From positions 186,001 to 250,000 of the forward strand of contig JAZAYU010000179.1 of the NCBI GenBank assembly GCA_038501625.1: DNA of 64,000 bases. The letters are read 5' to 3'. This document shows positions 10,901-23,500 of this stretch, piece by piece. Each line of letters begins with the position of its first letter. The first letter of the stretch is position 1. The stretch comes from Corbicula japonica. Taxonomy: Eukaryota; Mollusca; Bivalvia; Venerida; Cyrenidae. The translations under genes and the position numbers were made by a program. Below the pieces are notes generated by a model. The model was not told the origin of the DNA and searched no databases. It saw only the letters and a list, made by a program, of their open reading frames with translations.

Positions 10901-11541
10901 TAACTCACTGCTGGCAGTGGATTCAATCTCATTAGGGTATTAGCGGTATGTGTAGAGCGAATACCTAACTCACTGCTGGCAGTGGATTCAATTTCATTAG
11001 GGTATTAGCGGTATGTGTAGTGCGAATACCCAACTCACCGCTGAGAGTGGATTCAATCTCATAAGGTTATTCGCTGTATGTGTAATGCGAATACCCAACT
11101 CAAGGCTGGCAGTGAATACGATCTCATTAGGGATCCGCTGTCAGTGTAGAACGAATACCAAATTCACAGCTAGCAGTGGGTTCGATCTCATTAGGGTATT
11201 CGATGCGTGTGTAAAGCGAATACCCAACTCACTGCTTGCAGTGGATTCGATCTCATTAGGGTATTCGCTGTTTGTGTAAAGCGAAAAACCAACTCACTGC
11301 TGGCAGTGGATTCGATCTCATTAGGGTATTCGCGGTATGTGTAGTACGAATACCCAACTTTTCGCTGGCTGTGGATTCGATTTCATTAGGGTATTGCTGT
11401 CAGTGTAGAACGAATACCCAACTCACTGCTGGCAGTGGATTTGATCTCATTAGGGTATTAGCTGTTTGTGTAAAGCGAATACCCAACTCACTGCTGGCAG
11501 TGGATTCAATTTCAGCTGGATATTGAATATCCAATTCCCAA
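7945..11541. mobile_element. Foldback-like element: ~65-bp palindromic satellite in two inverted arms
   Basis: Both ends carry the same sequence in opposite orientation, beginning TTGGGAATTGGATATTCAAT and running into the repeat units. The inside consists of more than 50 tandem units of about 65 bp. Each holds two palindromes: CACTGCCAGCAGTG, and GGGTATTCGCT...AGCGAATACCC around an ~8-nt spacer. The units read in one orientation up to about 9580 and in the reverse orientation afterwards, so the two arms (~1.6 and ~2.0 kb) could pair. Long inverted arms built of short tandem repeats are typical of Foldback/Galileo-type elements. No transposase is inside and no clear target duplication was found. 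Small ORFs here only read the repeat and are not genes. Confidence 0.8.
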
Positions 11542-13926
11542 AACAGTGTAGATCTTGATCAGATTGTACGGATGTACCATCTGACCTGGATCTACACTGG
11601 TTGTACACGCAAGGAAATCCGTATAGATGGTGCAAATTGTTAACAATACACCACGCCCCTATTCTCTCCCTCCACCTTCCATCTCCACAAAAGACTCGCC
11701 ATTTTAAACTGTGATTTTTTCATTATGTAGAACTCTGGAATTGATGATGACTTTGAAAAATCCCATAAAAGCTTGCATATATAGTTTTAAGAGTTTAGCT
11801 ATACTATGTAAAATAGCTTATGTCGCATGATAAAAGTGTGCGCTTCAGCTATTTGTTTTGCTACTAGCAGTTTCGCATAAGGTTCTTTGTAAAGTTACTT
11901 TCCTTTTTCATTTCCAGATGCGTTTATAATATGTGAACAGGACTGCGATATAGCTGTTGTTTACTTTTTCAGATACCGATGCTATATTTAAGAACGCGAA
12001 ATAACGAAACATAATAAATCAGGTAAAATAAGAAAAGAGCCCGCACACCTTATAGTCCGAATTTCTCATTAAACAGATTTGTTCAGATATTCTTTCACAG
12101 ACAAAAATCTATATATATATTTGCCCTTCTTTTACATTTCGGTCATTATTTGAAAAGATTTAAAATTATGTCGATGTATGAATTGATACAGATTTGACAT
12201 AATCTCCGCAGATGTTAAAATCTGCGATACGTAATGGTACCCTTTATTAAACGGATGTGCTTAAACAAGATTAAATTATATTACGTAACCAGTCATAAAA
12301 GTCCCTTTAGTTGAAAGAACATCAAACGTACTTTACATAAATATTAAAATTCGCGCACAAATTTCGTAATATGAGAGACCGATTATTTTTGCCAGTGGTG
12401 GGAACCACTGGCAATAAAATGACAATCCGAAAGCTCATACCTTTCAGCAGGTGCGCTCAAATATAAAAAGTCGCAGCACAGCTTTCGGTAGACGTCAGGA
12501 AAGAGTTCCAAAAGCAATTATAGAAACGAGAAAAATCAGTTGTAGACGATCATTTTAATTGATTGCTGATAAAGAAGGATCAGTTATGTTACTCAATAAA
12601 AGCAACAAAGGCGCACTTTTACCGATTAATTGATTAAATAAACTGCGTATGTGTTAGCCATTCACAATGACGTCAAGGCGCATGTTCTGAACGCATACTC
12701 GTTGCAAGAATTTTGAAGTAATGTTCTGAACGCATACTCGTTGCAAGAACTTTGAAGTAAATATACTTCTTTCTTTCTGCTTTATTTAAAAATATACATG
12801 TACTGTGTCGATAGTTTTACACGTACGGGGTTTAGCCCAAACTACACACAACTGCAGTGACCTCCCTTCGATTGTGTTTCCCCAAAGTATTGAACAATGT
12901 CAACGTCGAAGATTTTACTTGAACAAATGGCCAATGTTTTGTGCGTATTTAAATTGAGACACCCACGAAAATGATGCAAAATGTGTTTTTTCGGAAGTGG
13001 AACTAACATGGGAGATATTTCGTGAAATCCTGAACGGATTAATCATTACAAACAAACAAAGGCATTGACAACAAAATTTTGATTACAGTGTAATTTCCGA
13101 AAGGACAAGACATTTCTTTTAACTGTTTCAACTGTATCCCAAAAATTGTGTGTGTATGCAGTCATTGTATGCAAAAATATGCAATCATCTTTACTTACAA
13201 AGTTTGCATATTGTGCATTTAATGATTTGTATTAAACCAGCTGCTCGAGAACACATCTACATGTAGTTATTGTTTACATTTTGGCCGAGTCTAGTGCCAC
13301 GTACGTGTCACAATGTAAAAGCTGTCTAGAACCACGTAAGTGGCAATTAGAGTACCCGCTATTACCACGTAATTCCAATTATTATTGGGAGGTGATAATT
13401 GGCAATGATTTGTTTGCTGGCATCGAATTAAATGATAAAATATGGTCTTATAAGATAAATAAAATAATTCCAAATTACTTTATTTATAAAAATTTAATTA
13501 TATTATGAGATTTTAATTTAATGTAACCTCACTTTTATATTTATTTATTTAATATTTTCAGATCACTCCAAGATTAAAACCCTCCTCCTTTCTCATCCTG
13601 GACTTGGGACCAGGCAACGGCGGAGTTAGAATATTGGAGTATTGTCTATACGAAATACGAAATTATAGACAAAATAATCATCAATATTCTTCATTACAGG
13701 ACAAACTGAAGCGATGTAATATGCTGACACGTAATTTGCGGCAGGAGTTGTCGTTACTGTGACACGTAATTTATGAGTTCGACATGAGTTATCGTTACTG
13801 TTTTATTGACACGTAAATATAATAATTTATATGGAACCGTATATTGCCTATTCGATATTGAAATAATAGGCAATAACCGGCTGAAAGAACCAGCAAAAGC
13901 ATGGGGATAAATTTAATAATAATTGT
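11542..13926. other. Non-coding stretch with small hairpins
   Basis: No gene was recognised. It holds a perfect short hairpin (TTGCCAGTGG...CCACTGGCAA, about 12388-12415), the 39-bp duplication, several CACGTAA-containing words near 13300-13820, and two further 9-10-bp hairpins (TTGTCTATA...TATAGACAA near 13640; ATTGCCTATT...AATAGGCAAT near 13845). Confidence 0.5.
12682..12759. repeat. 39-bp tandem duplication
   Basis: Two copies of a 39-bp unit starting ATGTTCTGAACGCATACTCG, differing at one base. Confidence 0.9.
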
Positions 13927-14763
13927 TCACATGGTAACAATGTTTCGACAAGTTTCATGACAATAAAATTTTTTAGATTTGTTTTGTCTGAGTTCTTTTC
14001 GTACTTTATCGGTAATATTCAAACATGAAAAATGAAACCACTCTTCGCAGCCTGAGCATTCAATCATATGTGGGTTCGAATCGTCATGAGGCATACGACA
14101 TTTACAGTAAATATCTAATTCTTTAACGTATGGAATTTTGTCAATTGTAGAAGTTACAGACGGAAACGCAGAAAAATGTTTATTCTCAATACATGTAATT
14201 AAATGTTCTCTTAAAGAATTTCGATCAAAATGTAATGATTCAGGCTTAAATCCTAAACATAAACTTACAGCATATGCTATGGCATATAATCCGCAATCAG
14301 AACCACCTGTTTGTTTGTCCATGTCGTAATGTATTATATTAACTTGCCTGTCAGTTGCTTTCAGTAGTGAGCATACTTGTCGCCTTATATGAGAATGAAT
14401 ATTTGATGGATTAAGACTGTCATATAGTTTTATTTCATTACTCTCACAGCCAAAAATTTTTGATACAGTTACCCAATGACCACACTTAAGATCGCCCTGA
14501 AATAATATTTGGATAAAGTTACCTTCCATTGGTTTAAACTTGTTGATGTCTTGAAAATATGAAGTAGTTTGTAGACCATTGACGCTTGAGGTGTTTGGCG
14601 CTGTGGCGGCGGTGAAGGGCGCTGAGGCGCTGGTGTGGTAGATCTGCGCTGAGGCGCAGGGGCTAAAGATGCTGTAAGGCGCTGAGGCACTGGTGCTGTA
14701 GAGCGACGCTGAGGCGACGCTTGAGGTGTTTGTAATACAACTTATATGCAATTTACAATGCAT
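13927..14763 (-). CDS. Ulp1-like (C48) cysteine protease with C-terminal PHD finger
   Basis: The 278-codon ORF has three parts. Residues 1-63 are a low-complexity Ser/Ala/Pro/Thr segment with repeated SASAP-type words. Residues ~64-190 match the Ulp1/SENP peptidase core: GHWVTV with His96, LYDS with Asp115, and GGSDCGLYA with Cys157, with a Gln at 151 as possible oxyanion residue. Residues 219-272 form a PHD zinc finger (YCKC, IECSGCEEWFH, YCHETC). Ulp1 proteases remove SUMO or related modifiers, and PHD fingers bind histone tails. The pair suggests a chromatin-linked deconjugase, but Ulp1 modules are also common cargo of large DNA transposons. No upstream in-frame stop lies just before the ATG, so an earlier exon is possible. 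Catalytic residues are intact and there is no internal stop. Confidence 0.75.
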   Translation of the reverse strand: MHCKLHISCITNTSSVASASLYSTSASAPYSIFSPCASAQIYHTSASAPFTAATAPNTSSVNGLQTTSYFQDINKFKPMEGNFIQILFQGDLKCGHWVTVSKIFGCESNEIKLYDSLNPSNIHSHIRRQVCSLLKATDRQVNIIHYDMDKQTGGSDCGLYAIAYAVSLCLGFKPESLHFDRNSLREHLITCIENKHFSAFPSVTSTIDKIPYVKELDIYCKCRMPHDDSNPHMIECSGCEEWFHFSCLNITDKVRKELRQNKSKKFYCHETCRNIVTM

Positions 14764-17044
14764 ATTATACTCATTAACGATATTTATATGTTTACATATT
14801 TATTAGAGTTTAGTTATATATTAGTATAACGTACTAAATTGTACTAACCTCGTATCCCGATACTCTATCTGCTATGGTTTCTGTATTTGCCCTGTTCTGT
14901 TGCTTTGAAGGTTATGTCGTTGTCTTCTGACGTCAACCGGTCCATGGTTACTATTTGTTGGTGTGTTTTTCGTGTTTGTCTGGAGTCGGTTAACATATGA
15001 AAAACAAAAAGGATTGTAAAAAAATTAATTTCGATTGCCGCACGGGGATTACGCATAAATAGCGTATGCCGACGTGGATGACGTAATACGTAAAACATAT
15101 GCACGGTTTTCAAAAATATGATTGTTTGATCAAAATTAACATTATGTCAAACCTTCATTCAATTAGAGTAAGTTTACTTTGAGATATTCAAAATTGAAAA
15201 GTGTGCACTTAGAACTTTTGACAAGTGTAAAGTTGTTGTTTTTCCTTTTTTAATACCAACGAAGCCGCACTTTCCGTGCAATCGGTCAGCGGGGTACACG
15301 TACGTGTATTATAACGACCTAACAGTTATGCGTAAAATTAATTGTATTTAAAAACTTGCTTATGGAAACAATAAACTTTTCAGAAGAAGCTTTTTTCATA
15401 TACGTGTATTAAACTACAGTTAAATGACAACAAAAAATATTTTTATGTTACTTTTACATCTGTTTTCTCGATTAATAATTGTAATCAATGCGTTAGCATT
15501 GTTCGAAAACTGAAGTTGAACAACCTACAAATTTCTTCGTTAACTCTTAATCATATGTTAAACAAAAAGCCGAACTGTATCATAAATTTATTCCTAAGAA
15601 ATGAAACAGACATATTTTTTTAAATAAATAAATGTCATTATTATCATTTTATGACTCCGGTCGTTGTTTTAAAAATTAAAAAAATCGTGCTGAGTTGAAA
15701 TAGAAATTTGTGCATAAAATTATCAGAAGTAGATATTTCTTTGATATTTTACAATTTTTCAGTTAATGAAATTAAATGTGTTAAATACTAATTGTATGGT
15801 TTTTATCTGTATACTCGTTCAGTTAATTAGTTCCTTTTAAGGCACTTCCAACCTTATTAACACTCATTACGTCCTCAAATGCCCCAGCCTTTCTGCGCTT
15901 TGATTCTGCTTGCCATGGTAGTACGTTTGAGCGGTTATTGTTGCACATCGTAATGTTCGACTAAAACTAAAACAGAGTAAAACATCCGCATTTCCTTTGC
16001 TAAAAATTGACAGATTAATAAAGCGAAAAGTTTTTTTCTAAACGAAATTCTTAGAAAAAGTAGTCAAAAATATAACACATAACATAAGTTTAAGTGTGAC
16101 GTCCACCAATAAAGATCCTGTTTCCTTTTTTAAATGGCTTTTCATGCCGATGAACCACTTTATGCATGAATTGATTGTGTTTTTTTGTAATAGAGACTCT
16201 TCCTACAAATTTTATCCAAACCATTTCGTTCACAAGTGCGTTATTTTTGTACGTAGTTTTTAATATACTGCTATTTTTATCAACAAAAAAGTTCTTTCTT
16301 GTTCGTGGTTTTATAATCTTTCACGTTTTTCTCTTTACTTCTGAGTTTAATTTATTTAGTTCTGCAATCAATCTTTAATCATTAAATAAATATATTTTAG
16401 TTTGTGTAAATGTATTTCAGTAGGGTTTTTCATCTGCTAAACTTTATTTGTAGCGAATTTCGTATTTGATAAAACTTTAGATTAATTGTTGTATTTTCTT
16501 TAATGAAACATGTTTCGAAAAATAAAAAGGAATATTTTATTACAAACGCGCATGAAATAACACAAAAGACGGAAATCGCTAATTTAATTCTGTGCGTTCG
16601 TACACATATGACACTAAATGTCGCTAATAACTTAGAATGTATCCGTCCTATTGGAATATGTCATCTGCATGAACAAAGCCATCTGTGACCTGACACTTAA
16701 TTTTTTCTTTTAACTGGAAAATAAAATAAAGATTTATACTGATAAATTAAAATTTTATTTAAAGTATATTCTTGGTTTTTCATTGCGTCTGCAACAACAC
16801 AAATCACTTGATTTTTCATTAATCGATTGATAAGTACTTTGAAACCGAAAGTTTCACCGAAAAATAAAAAAAAATACGTCATTTCAAATAATTGCCATTT
16901 AGCATTCACCACGCATACTAAGAACTTTGTTTCGGATAGAGTGTTCAGTTTAATAACATCTTTATATTGAATATTTTGGTGCAGCATAAACCTGATGAAG
17001 ACCAGTTTATGTTTTAGAGACGATGATATTAAGCAACTGAAAAA
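14764..17044. other. Non-coding AT-rich stretch
   Basis: No supported gene or ordered repeat. A possible splice donor for an upstream exon of the minus-strand Ulp1-PHD gene lies near 14850 (CGAG|GTTAGT on the minus strand), but no exon could be proven. The 5' leader of the plus-strand gene starting at 17045 probably lies at the right edge. Confidence 0.4.
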
Positions 17045-17593
17045 ATGTCTGGCATATCACCGGAAACTGAAGAAAAAACATTTCGAAAATGGCTTGACGC
17101 GGCACTTGCAGCCTTGATTTTACAAGAAGGACTTAAAGACTTCGTTACAGATGAAATCAATCAATTCCATACAAAGTTGATGCAATGTGCCAATCAGAAG
17201 ACCATGAATGACTCTCTGACTTGCAGCTCCTGTACGACTGCCAATGTCCTTTCATGTCCAACACCAGGGTTTTGTAGCGAAATAACATGTATCGTGCATG
17301 ACGACAAAGAATTCAGTAAATCGCCAAACCAACCATGTCCAAAAGGAATATGCCAAAACATAGCAAATGCAATACGGCAAGAACACAGATACAAAAGCCC
17401 GTCATGGAAAAACTCGGATGCCCGAAAGTGGTGCTCCGACTCATTTCAAATTGCCAAATGCTATTTGCCACTTGATGGTTATGGTGAGAAATCTACACCA
17501 GTGGATGTAGACCTTCACGGTTTACTAAGTGTCATAATTAATAACAAGAAATTATATGCTCGGTTTGACACTGATCAGAATGTTTGTTCAGAG
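17045..17593 (+). CDS. Exon 1: DUF4559/CXorf38-like N-terminus
   Basis: 183 codons from the ATG at 17045 (AAAAA before ATG) to GAG|GTATTT. It includes the 'W..AL..L..GL..FV..E...FH' start, a cysteine-rich middle that may bind a metal, and the conserved 'SWKNSDARKWC' and 'IAKCYLP' stretches. Reading past 17593 runs into the intron and an unrelated tail. Confidence 0.78.
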
Positions 17594-20500
17594 GTATTTA
17601 GCATCATATTTTGTTTAAAATGCTTGCCATTAATTCTACACGTAATATTTATGTAATCAGACATCAACAACAAGAACTTGGTTAATGTTAAAATTAAAAA
17701 AACGTTTTAACGTAAACGCCGATTTTGAGAACTTAATAAATGTTACAATTAAAACAACCTTTTAACGTAAACACCGCTTTTAAGAACTTGATTAATGTTA
17801 CAATTAAAACAACCTTTTAACGTAAACACCGATTTATTTGTTCAACTTTTTGTTGAACGAGTATTCGGCCTACATTTTCAGAGGTTGACCAGTTTGTTTG
17901 CATAACATTGATTACTCTAGATTCATCTGAATTCATTTTTTGAACAAGTTTGAAATAGACGAAAAGGGAACTTTGAAAGCCACCGAACACGACAACTATG
18001 AAAATATTGCAGACTCGGTTTGATTGAGCCTGTTCATGAACAATAATGGAAAAGCATATTACTGCCCACGCCTAGCCCCGGGTTGAGCGCAACTCAATAT
18101 TTACACCAATAAACAGTACCATTTTGATACATCCCAAACGATGGAATGCATACGACGGTGAACATATAACCTTCAATGCGGTATTTTCAGATTAATACTA
18201 TTCCATGTTCAGCGGCGTATGGTCCCCAGATAAAAGCATGGGTTTGTCCTAAACGAGAAAAAAATGGGCGGAACTAAACAGAATGGAATTATGACAGGGG
18301 ATCTGAGAAATAAATCCTGCATATCAATGAAAACAACAAATGCAAAGTTTAAAAACCAGGAAATATATCCTTGGGGTGATTTAACAATATCCAAAACTAT
18401 ATTGGGTGGGATATTGAAACCACCCATCTTTAAATTGGCCGAAATATTATAACAAAAATAAATTTTAGAAGTACTATAAATATAGTACATACATATCTTG
18501 CTCAACGACCTTAAAAGGATTTTAACGACAGTTTAAACAAGTGCAATCGTAAAACTGAAATATTAGGATGCTTAAATTATTATTATCAGTAACATACTCT
18601 TCTCATTGTTAAGAATAAACGAGAACCATTTGAAATGTAATATTCTTTATTTACCTCATCAACAGGCTCAACACTTCAGCAGAGTCATTCGGAATTCAAC
18701 TGATTTCCTACTATCCGATATTGAACTCGACCGGTGCATTGGTGTCTTTCTTAGATTACTGCAGGATCCACGATGTCTTCAACATGATAAGAAAGCAAAA
18801 CAAGCTGTAGAAAAACTTAAACAGGTAATTTCTTGTATATGTTTTATAAAACTTAATCGATGCAATCTTTGGAAATTCCAAATCGGGATATCAGAAGTAT
18901 TTTTGCATGGTAGAATTAGTATTTTGGATAAGTCTGTTACCTAAGTAACGGTATAATAACTTTACTTTATCAGACTCTACATTTTCTCCGATACAATAGT
19001 GCCAGGTACTATGTCTACCCCGAATCCTCCAAAACAAATTATTTGATTTCCACCTCTTGCTTCATCCCCTCCCAATAGCCCCAGATAAAAAAGATTTTTT
19101 TTATTTTAAAAAACTATAAGAATGTAACAATAGTTACGTGGGTCTGAGATAAAAGTGAGTGAGTGACGGAATTCAGAAGGACTACTTTAAATTAATTTTA
19201 ATTTCTGAGGTCGTCATCCAGAAATGTTGCTTTGATAATACTGATAATTGTGAGCATTATTATGAGTCACAGGTAACAATTGTTTCCTGTTGGCAAGACT
19301 GACCTATTTAAAAGAACAGTCTTCTTACGGCTGCAACACTGTACAACTCGGAAAAATCACATAATTTTAAGACCAGACTGGGAATCGAACCTGTACGGCC
19401 ACCGTGCCTATCCACACAGCGGCGAGCATCTATTTTGACCGCGATAGCCTGGCCAATCCCCAAAAAGTTTAACTCTGAATAACGTAATCATCATCATGTT
19501 ACGCCGGCAACTGATTTTTTAGACAGATAACAGTACTCTAGTTGTACGGTGAGACATACTACGGTCAAGACACTGAACAAACAGATCTGCGTTGAACCTG
19601 TGAATTGTAATTGATATATTAGCTCAGGGATTCGAACCCTTACGCAGAACGCAAAAGTATAGCTTTAACAGAGTTTAATTTTAATAGCTGAAAAACAATA
19701 CACTGAAGATAAGCGGCCGTGACATAGCGAAGGTTCTTGATGATGACGTCAAAAGACGACTTAGTAAAGTGCAGCCATATGAATTACAAGCGCTACAAGA
19801 ACATTTCGCCGAAATCCAGTCGGATACGATCGCTGCTTTGAACATTCAACAGTCTACAGAAATGAAAGTCAGACATAATGATACTCCCGAGACTAATGGT
19901 AAGGAGGATTATACTCACAACGACTTTAATTTAGGTTCGATTCGTATGCAATCCGTTATCTGAAATAGCATAACAGTATTTATGTCAGTAATTATATTAG
20001 TTGTCCTAACGATAGTTGATGTTATTTGTTCATGTTTTTAAGTAAGAAAATCGAGAAACAAAACCATGAACTGTTTCAAACTCTCATTTTATGAAATTTA
20101 TCCATGAACACAACCACATTTGCATATACCATCTACAATTAAAATTGCCTAATACTTCAACTTTTTCACGTCAATATGACTTTCTACAGGTGACCGGTTC
20201 TCGGCCAATCGGAACGTCAGAAATGTATTGATCATATAACAAATTGATATTGCAAGAAAACAACCATATCTATATTCTAAATTTTGAATCTTTATTATAC
20301 CCCCGCTTCGAAGAAGAGGGAATTATACTATTTTACCTTTGTCCGTGCGTCCGTCCGTAACAAAATTCCGTCGCAGTTTTCTAAGCAATTATAACATGCA
20401 GCAGCCTGATATTTTGCATATTGCTTTATCCTATAGTCCCATATGGTGTCAAGCGATTTCATGCTCCTTGCTCATCTACTTCCTGTTCACCGAATACTTT

Positions 20501-23500
20501 GATTTTTACAAATAGATGACATACATGCACATTTTCCGGCACAGTTTATAACATTAAGCTTTCTGATGCTGCATATTCCATTATCCTTAAGTACTATACT
20601 TAAGCAGTTTTATGCTCCTTGCTCATATACTTCCTGTTTACCGAATACTTAGATTTTTGCACATTGTTGACATACATGCACAATTTCCTTTGTAGTATTC
20701 TTAGCAACTATAACATGCTGCAGCCTGATATTGTGCACATTGCTTTATCATATATTCCCATATGGTGTAAAGCGATTTCGTGCTCCTTGCTCAACTACTT
20801 CCTGTTCACCTGATTTTTACACATACATGACTTACATGCACAATTTCTGTTGCATTTTTAAAGCACTATAGCATGCAGCAGCCTGATATTTTATATATTT
20901 ATATTTTATATATAGGTAAATACTCGGAAAAATTTGACATCCTTCATACATATGACGAATGCACGCAAATTACATTTTGAAAGTCATATTTCTCAAAGCG
21001 GGGTATCACTAGTGAGCATTAGCTCACAAGTTTTTTCTTGTTTTATTTTCTTGTCCATCTAAAATAACATTAGGAAAAACAATATTAATTTGCCATCGAT
21101 CACTTAACTTCTGTATTTATTCTTGATAAAGGATAAGAGTCCGAATATTTAATTGTATAATGTACCTTTGAATGTCGTAGCTATAAACATTAGAGGCAAC
21201 ATTAGATATGAAGTTTAATGGCAAGTGTACAACATCTATTAAAGTTGCCTTAAAGCGAAATTTTGCCAAAAAACAAAACAAAACAAAATACAAAGTGGTT
21301 GTCATTTTGCCATTAAAAAAACATACCAACATTTGTATACCAATAAATGAAAAAAAAATCAAAATGTTGCATACTCTATTTGATAGAGACTGTTCATGGG
21401 CAGTAATGCAAATGCATTTTGGCGTACACGCAACTTGGACCCTGATTATGTGCAAATCAACACGTACAAAGTGATTAATGGCATTCAAAGGGCAAGATTG
21501 ATAACAGCACTAATTGAATTTACGTGGAGATTTTTTACAGCTGCAACACGGCACAAACAACGCTAGCATAATATATTTTGTCCTCCTTTCAGACAATCAC
21601 ATTTCAACCTAGAAACATTAATTGATATCTATTAGTTGTCCGTGAAACTTGGTCGAGCTTGATAAATCGTTGTGTTTCACCTAGCACAGTTTATATGTTG
21701 CGCAGGTGCCTAGCTTGTGAATATTTCGGAAAAACGATATTTTTAAAGTTGTGAACATATCAATAATTCAATAATTAAAAGTTCAATTACACACGTGTTG
21801 GAGTTTAAACATTTGCAGTTACGCTAATTAACAAATATTTGAAATAACCTATGATCAGGAATTTTTTTTATTTTTGATTGTACAAAGAAACCATCTTTGT
21901 TGTGAGTAAAAATTATAACAGTCTAAAGTTGTTTTTCCCAATCTTTATTCCAAATATGTAAATGCTATAACAGTATTATCGTTAATATTGAACTGTATCC
22001 GTTGTTTCTTCAGAACAATCGCATTGGGAATCGTACCTAGAACTCACAATGGATGCTGAACCAGAGTTAGCAAAACGTCTGAAGGAGTCAAAAGTCCCCC
22101 CTAACCAAGACTTGATAAACAGGTTACAGAAAAAATATTTGGAGACCAAATCAAAAACAACCTCTGGTTTATTAAAAATAATTGAAAACTGGACAGTTGA
22201 ATCTGTAAGGCGCAAACATGCAAATATACGTCATGCTTGGTTGGCATACACGCAAGTTAGTAATAGTGATGTGAAGGTTCAGCTTATGATTGAAACAAAA
22301 GAAGAAAGCGAAGTCTACTTAGAAGATCTTTTGTACGAGCATATTTCACTAAGGTTTAATTCCTTTAGTGAAGAAGCAAAGCAGGTTATTTCAAGAACTG
22401 GCGACTACAGTGAAATGTCATTAAATTTTGATGAATCGAATGCGATGAGAAATTGCATACAAAAGCATGCCGAAAAACTCATGAAAGATCATAGAAATCT
22501 ATCAATTATAAATACCAGCCCAGTAAGATCCAGAGGATTTAGTTCAGGGAAGCACACAATTAACCGGGAGAACTGTGTGGTGTTTTATGTCCGAAAGAAA
22601 GGATTCATTCCTGTAGGCGAGGAGGCGTTTCAGAACAAATATGATAACTTTTCAATCGATGTCAGAGAGGGAGTGTTTTACACAAGCATGATGGCCGACA
22701 ACGAAAGCGAACACAAATTAAGAATGGGATGTAGAATTTTTAAAAAGCCATCGCCAATATCGGGAGAGAAATGGGGTACTCTTGGTGGGTTTATTGAGCA
22801 CCCACAATATGGTCTTTGTGGACTTTCATGCGCGCATGTTTTGTTGGATGACATTAAGTTGACCATGTTACAAGATAAAAGTGAGTTATCATGGTTAGAT
22901 TTTACAGAAGAATCATCATCAGTTTATCTCAAGGAAAGCAATACAGCAAATAATGGGGATCCCTACATTAAAATTGGTCGCATTGTTAAAGCAATTCTGA
23001 CCAAGGGAGATAACGGAAATCATGGCATGGATGCTGCAATCTTTCAAATAGAGAGATTTTCTCCATCGGATGGAAAATTTGTGGACCTAACCAACCAAGG
23101 TTTGAAGTCAAAATTTATTTTATATGTTTCTATTATTATCCAATTTTTTTAACGAGTAGATTTACATATATCAGGAATCGAATGTATTTCAAAGAACTTT
23201 ATGTTTACAAATGCCATGTGCCTATATTTCTTGGATATGTTATTATCCTTAATTCGTAAGCGATGTCAATCTTACAACCAAAGGACTTAATTTTGTATTT
23301 TTTCTAAAAATAATTGTGTGTACTTTCCTGCTTGAAATAAGCAAAAATAAACACAGCACCGCGAGTTATACTAATACCACAGTAATATGTTTTCAAGATA
23401 ATATTTTATGTTAGTAAATAAGTGATTTGATATTTGCCCTGTTATTTGTCAGAGGGAAGACGTATTGGCCCGAGGCCGAAGGCCGAGGGCTAATACGACT

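Noticed and set aside
7960..11526. Several 60-90-codon open stretches with NSLLAVDSISLGYS- or QLTAGSGFDLIRV-like peptides
   Set aside because: They are translations of the 65-bp satellite in different frames; the same peptides recur only because the DNA repeats.
7945..11541. CRISPR-like array of regular repeats
   Set aside because: The units have no unique spacers, are palindromic throughout, change orientation midway and lie in eukaryotic DNA.
14138..14690. Open stretches overlapping the Ulp1-PHD ORF in other frames
   Set aside because: Shadows of the minus-strand gene; no domain character.
21117..21488. 123-codon minus-strand ORF in intron 3 and its plus-strand partner
   Set aside because: Composition is AT-driven, no motif is recognisable, and it lies between well-supported exons.
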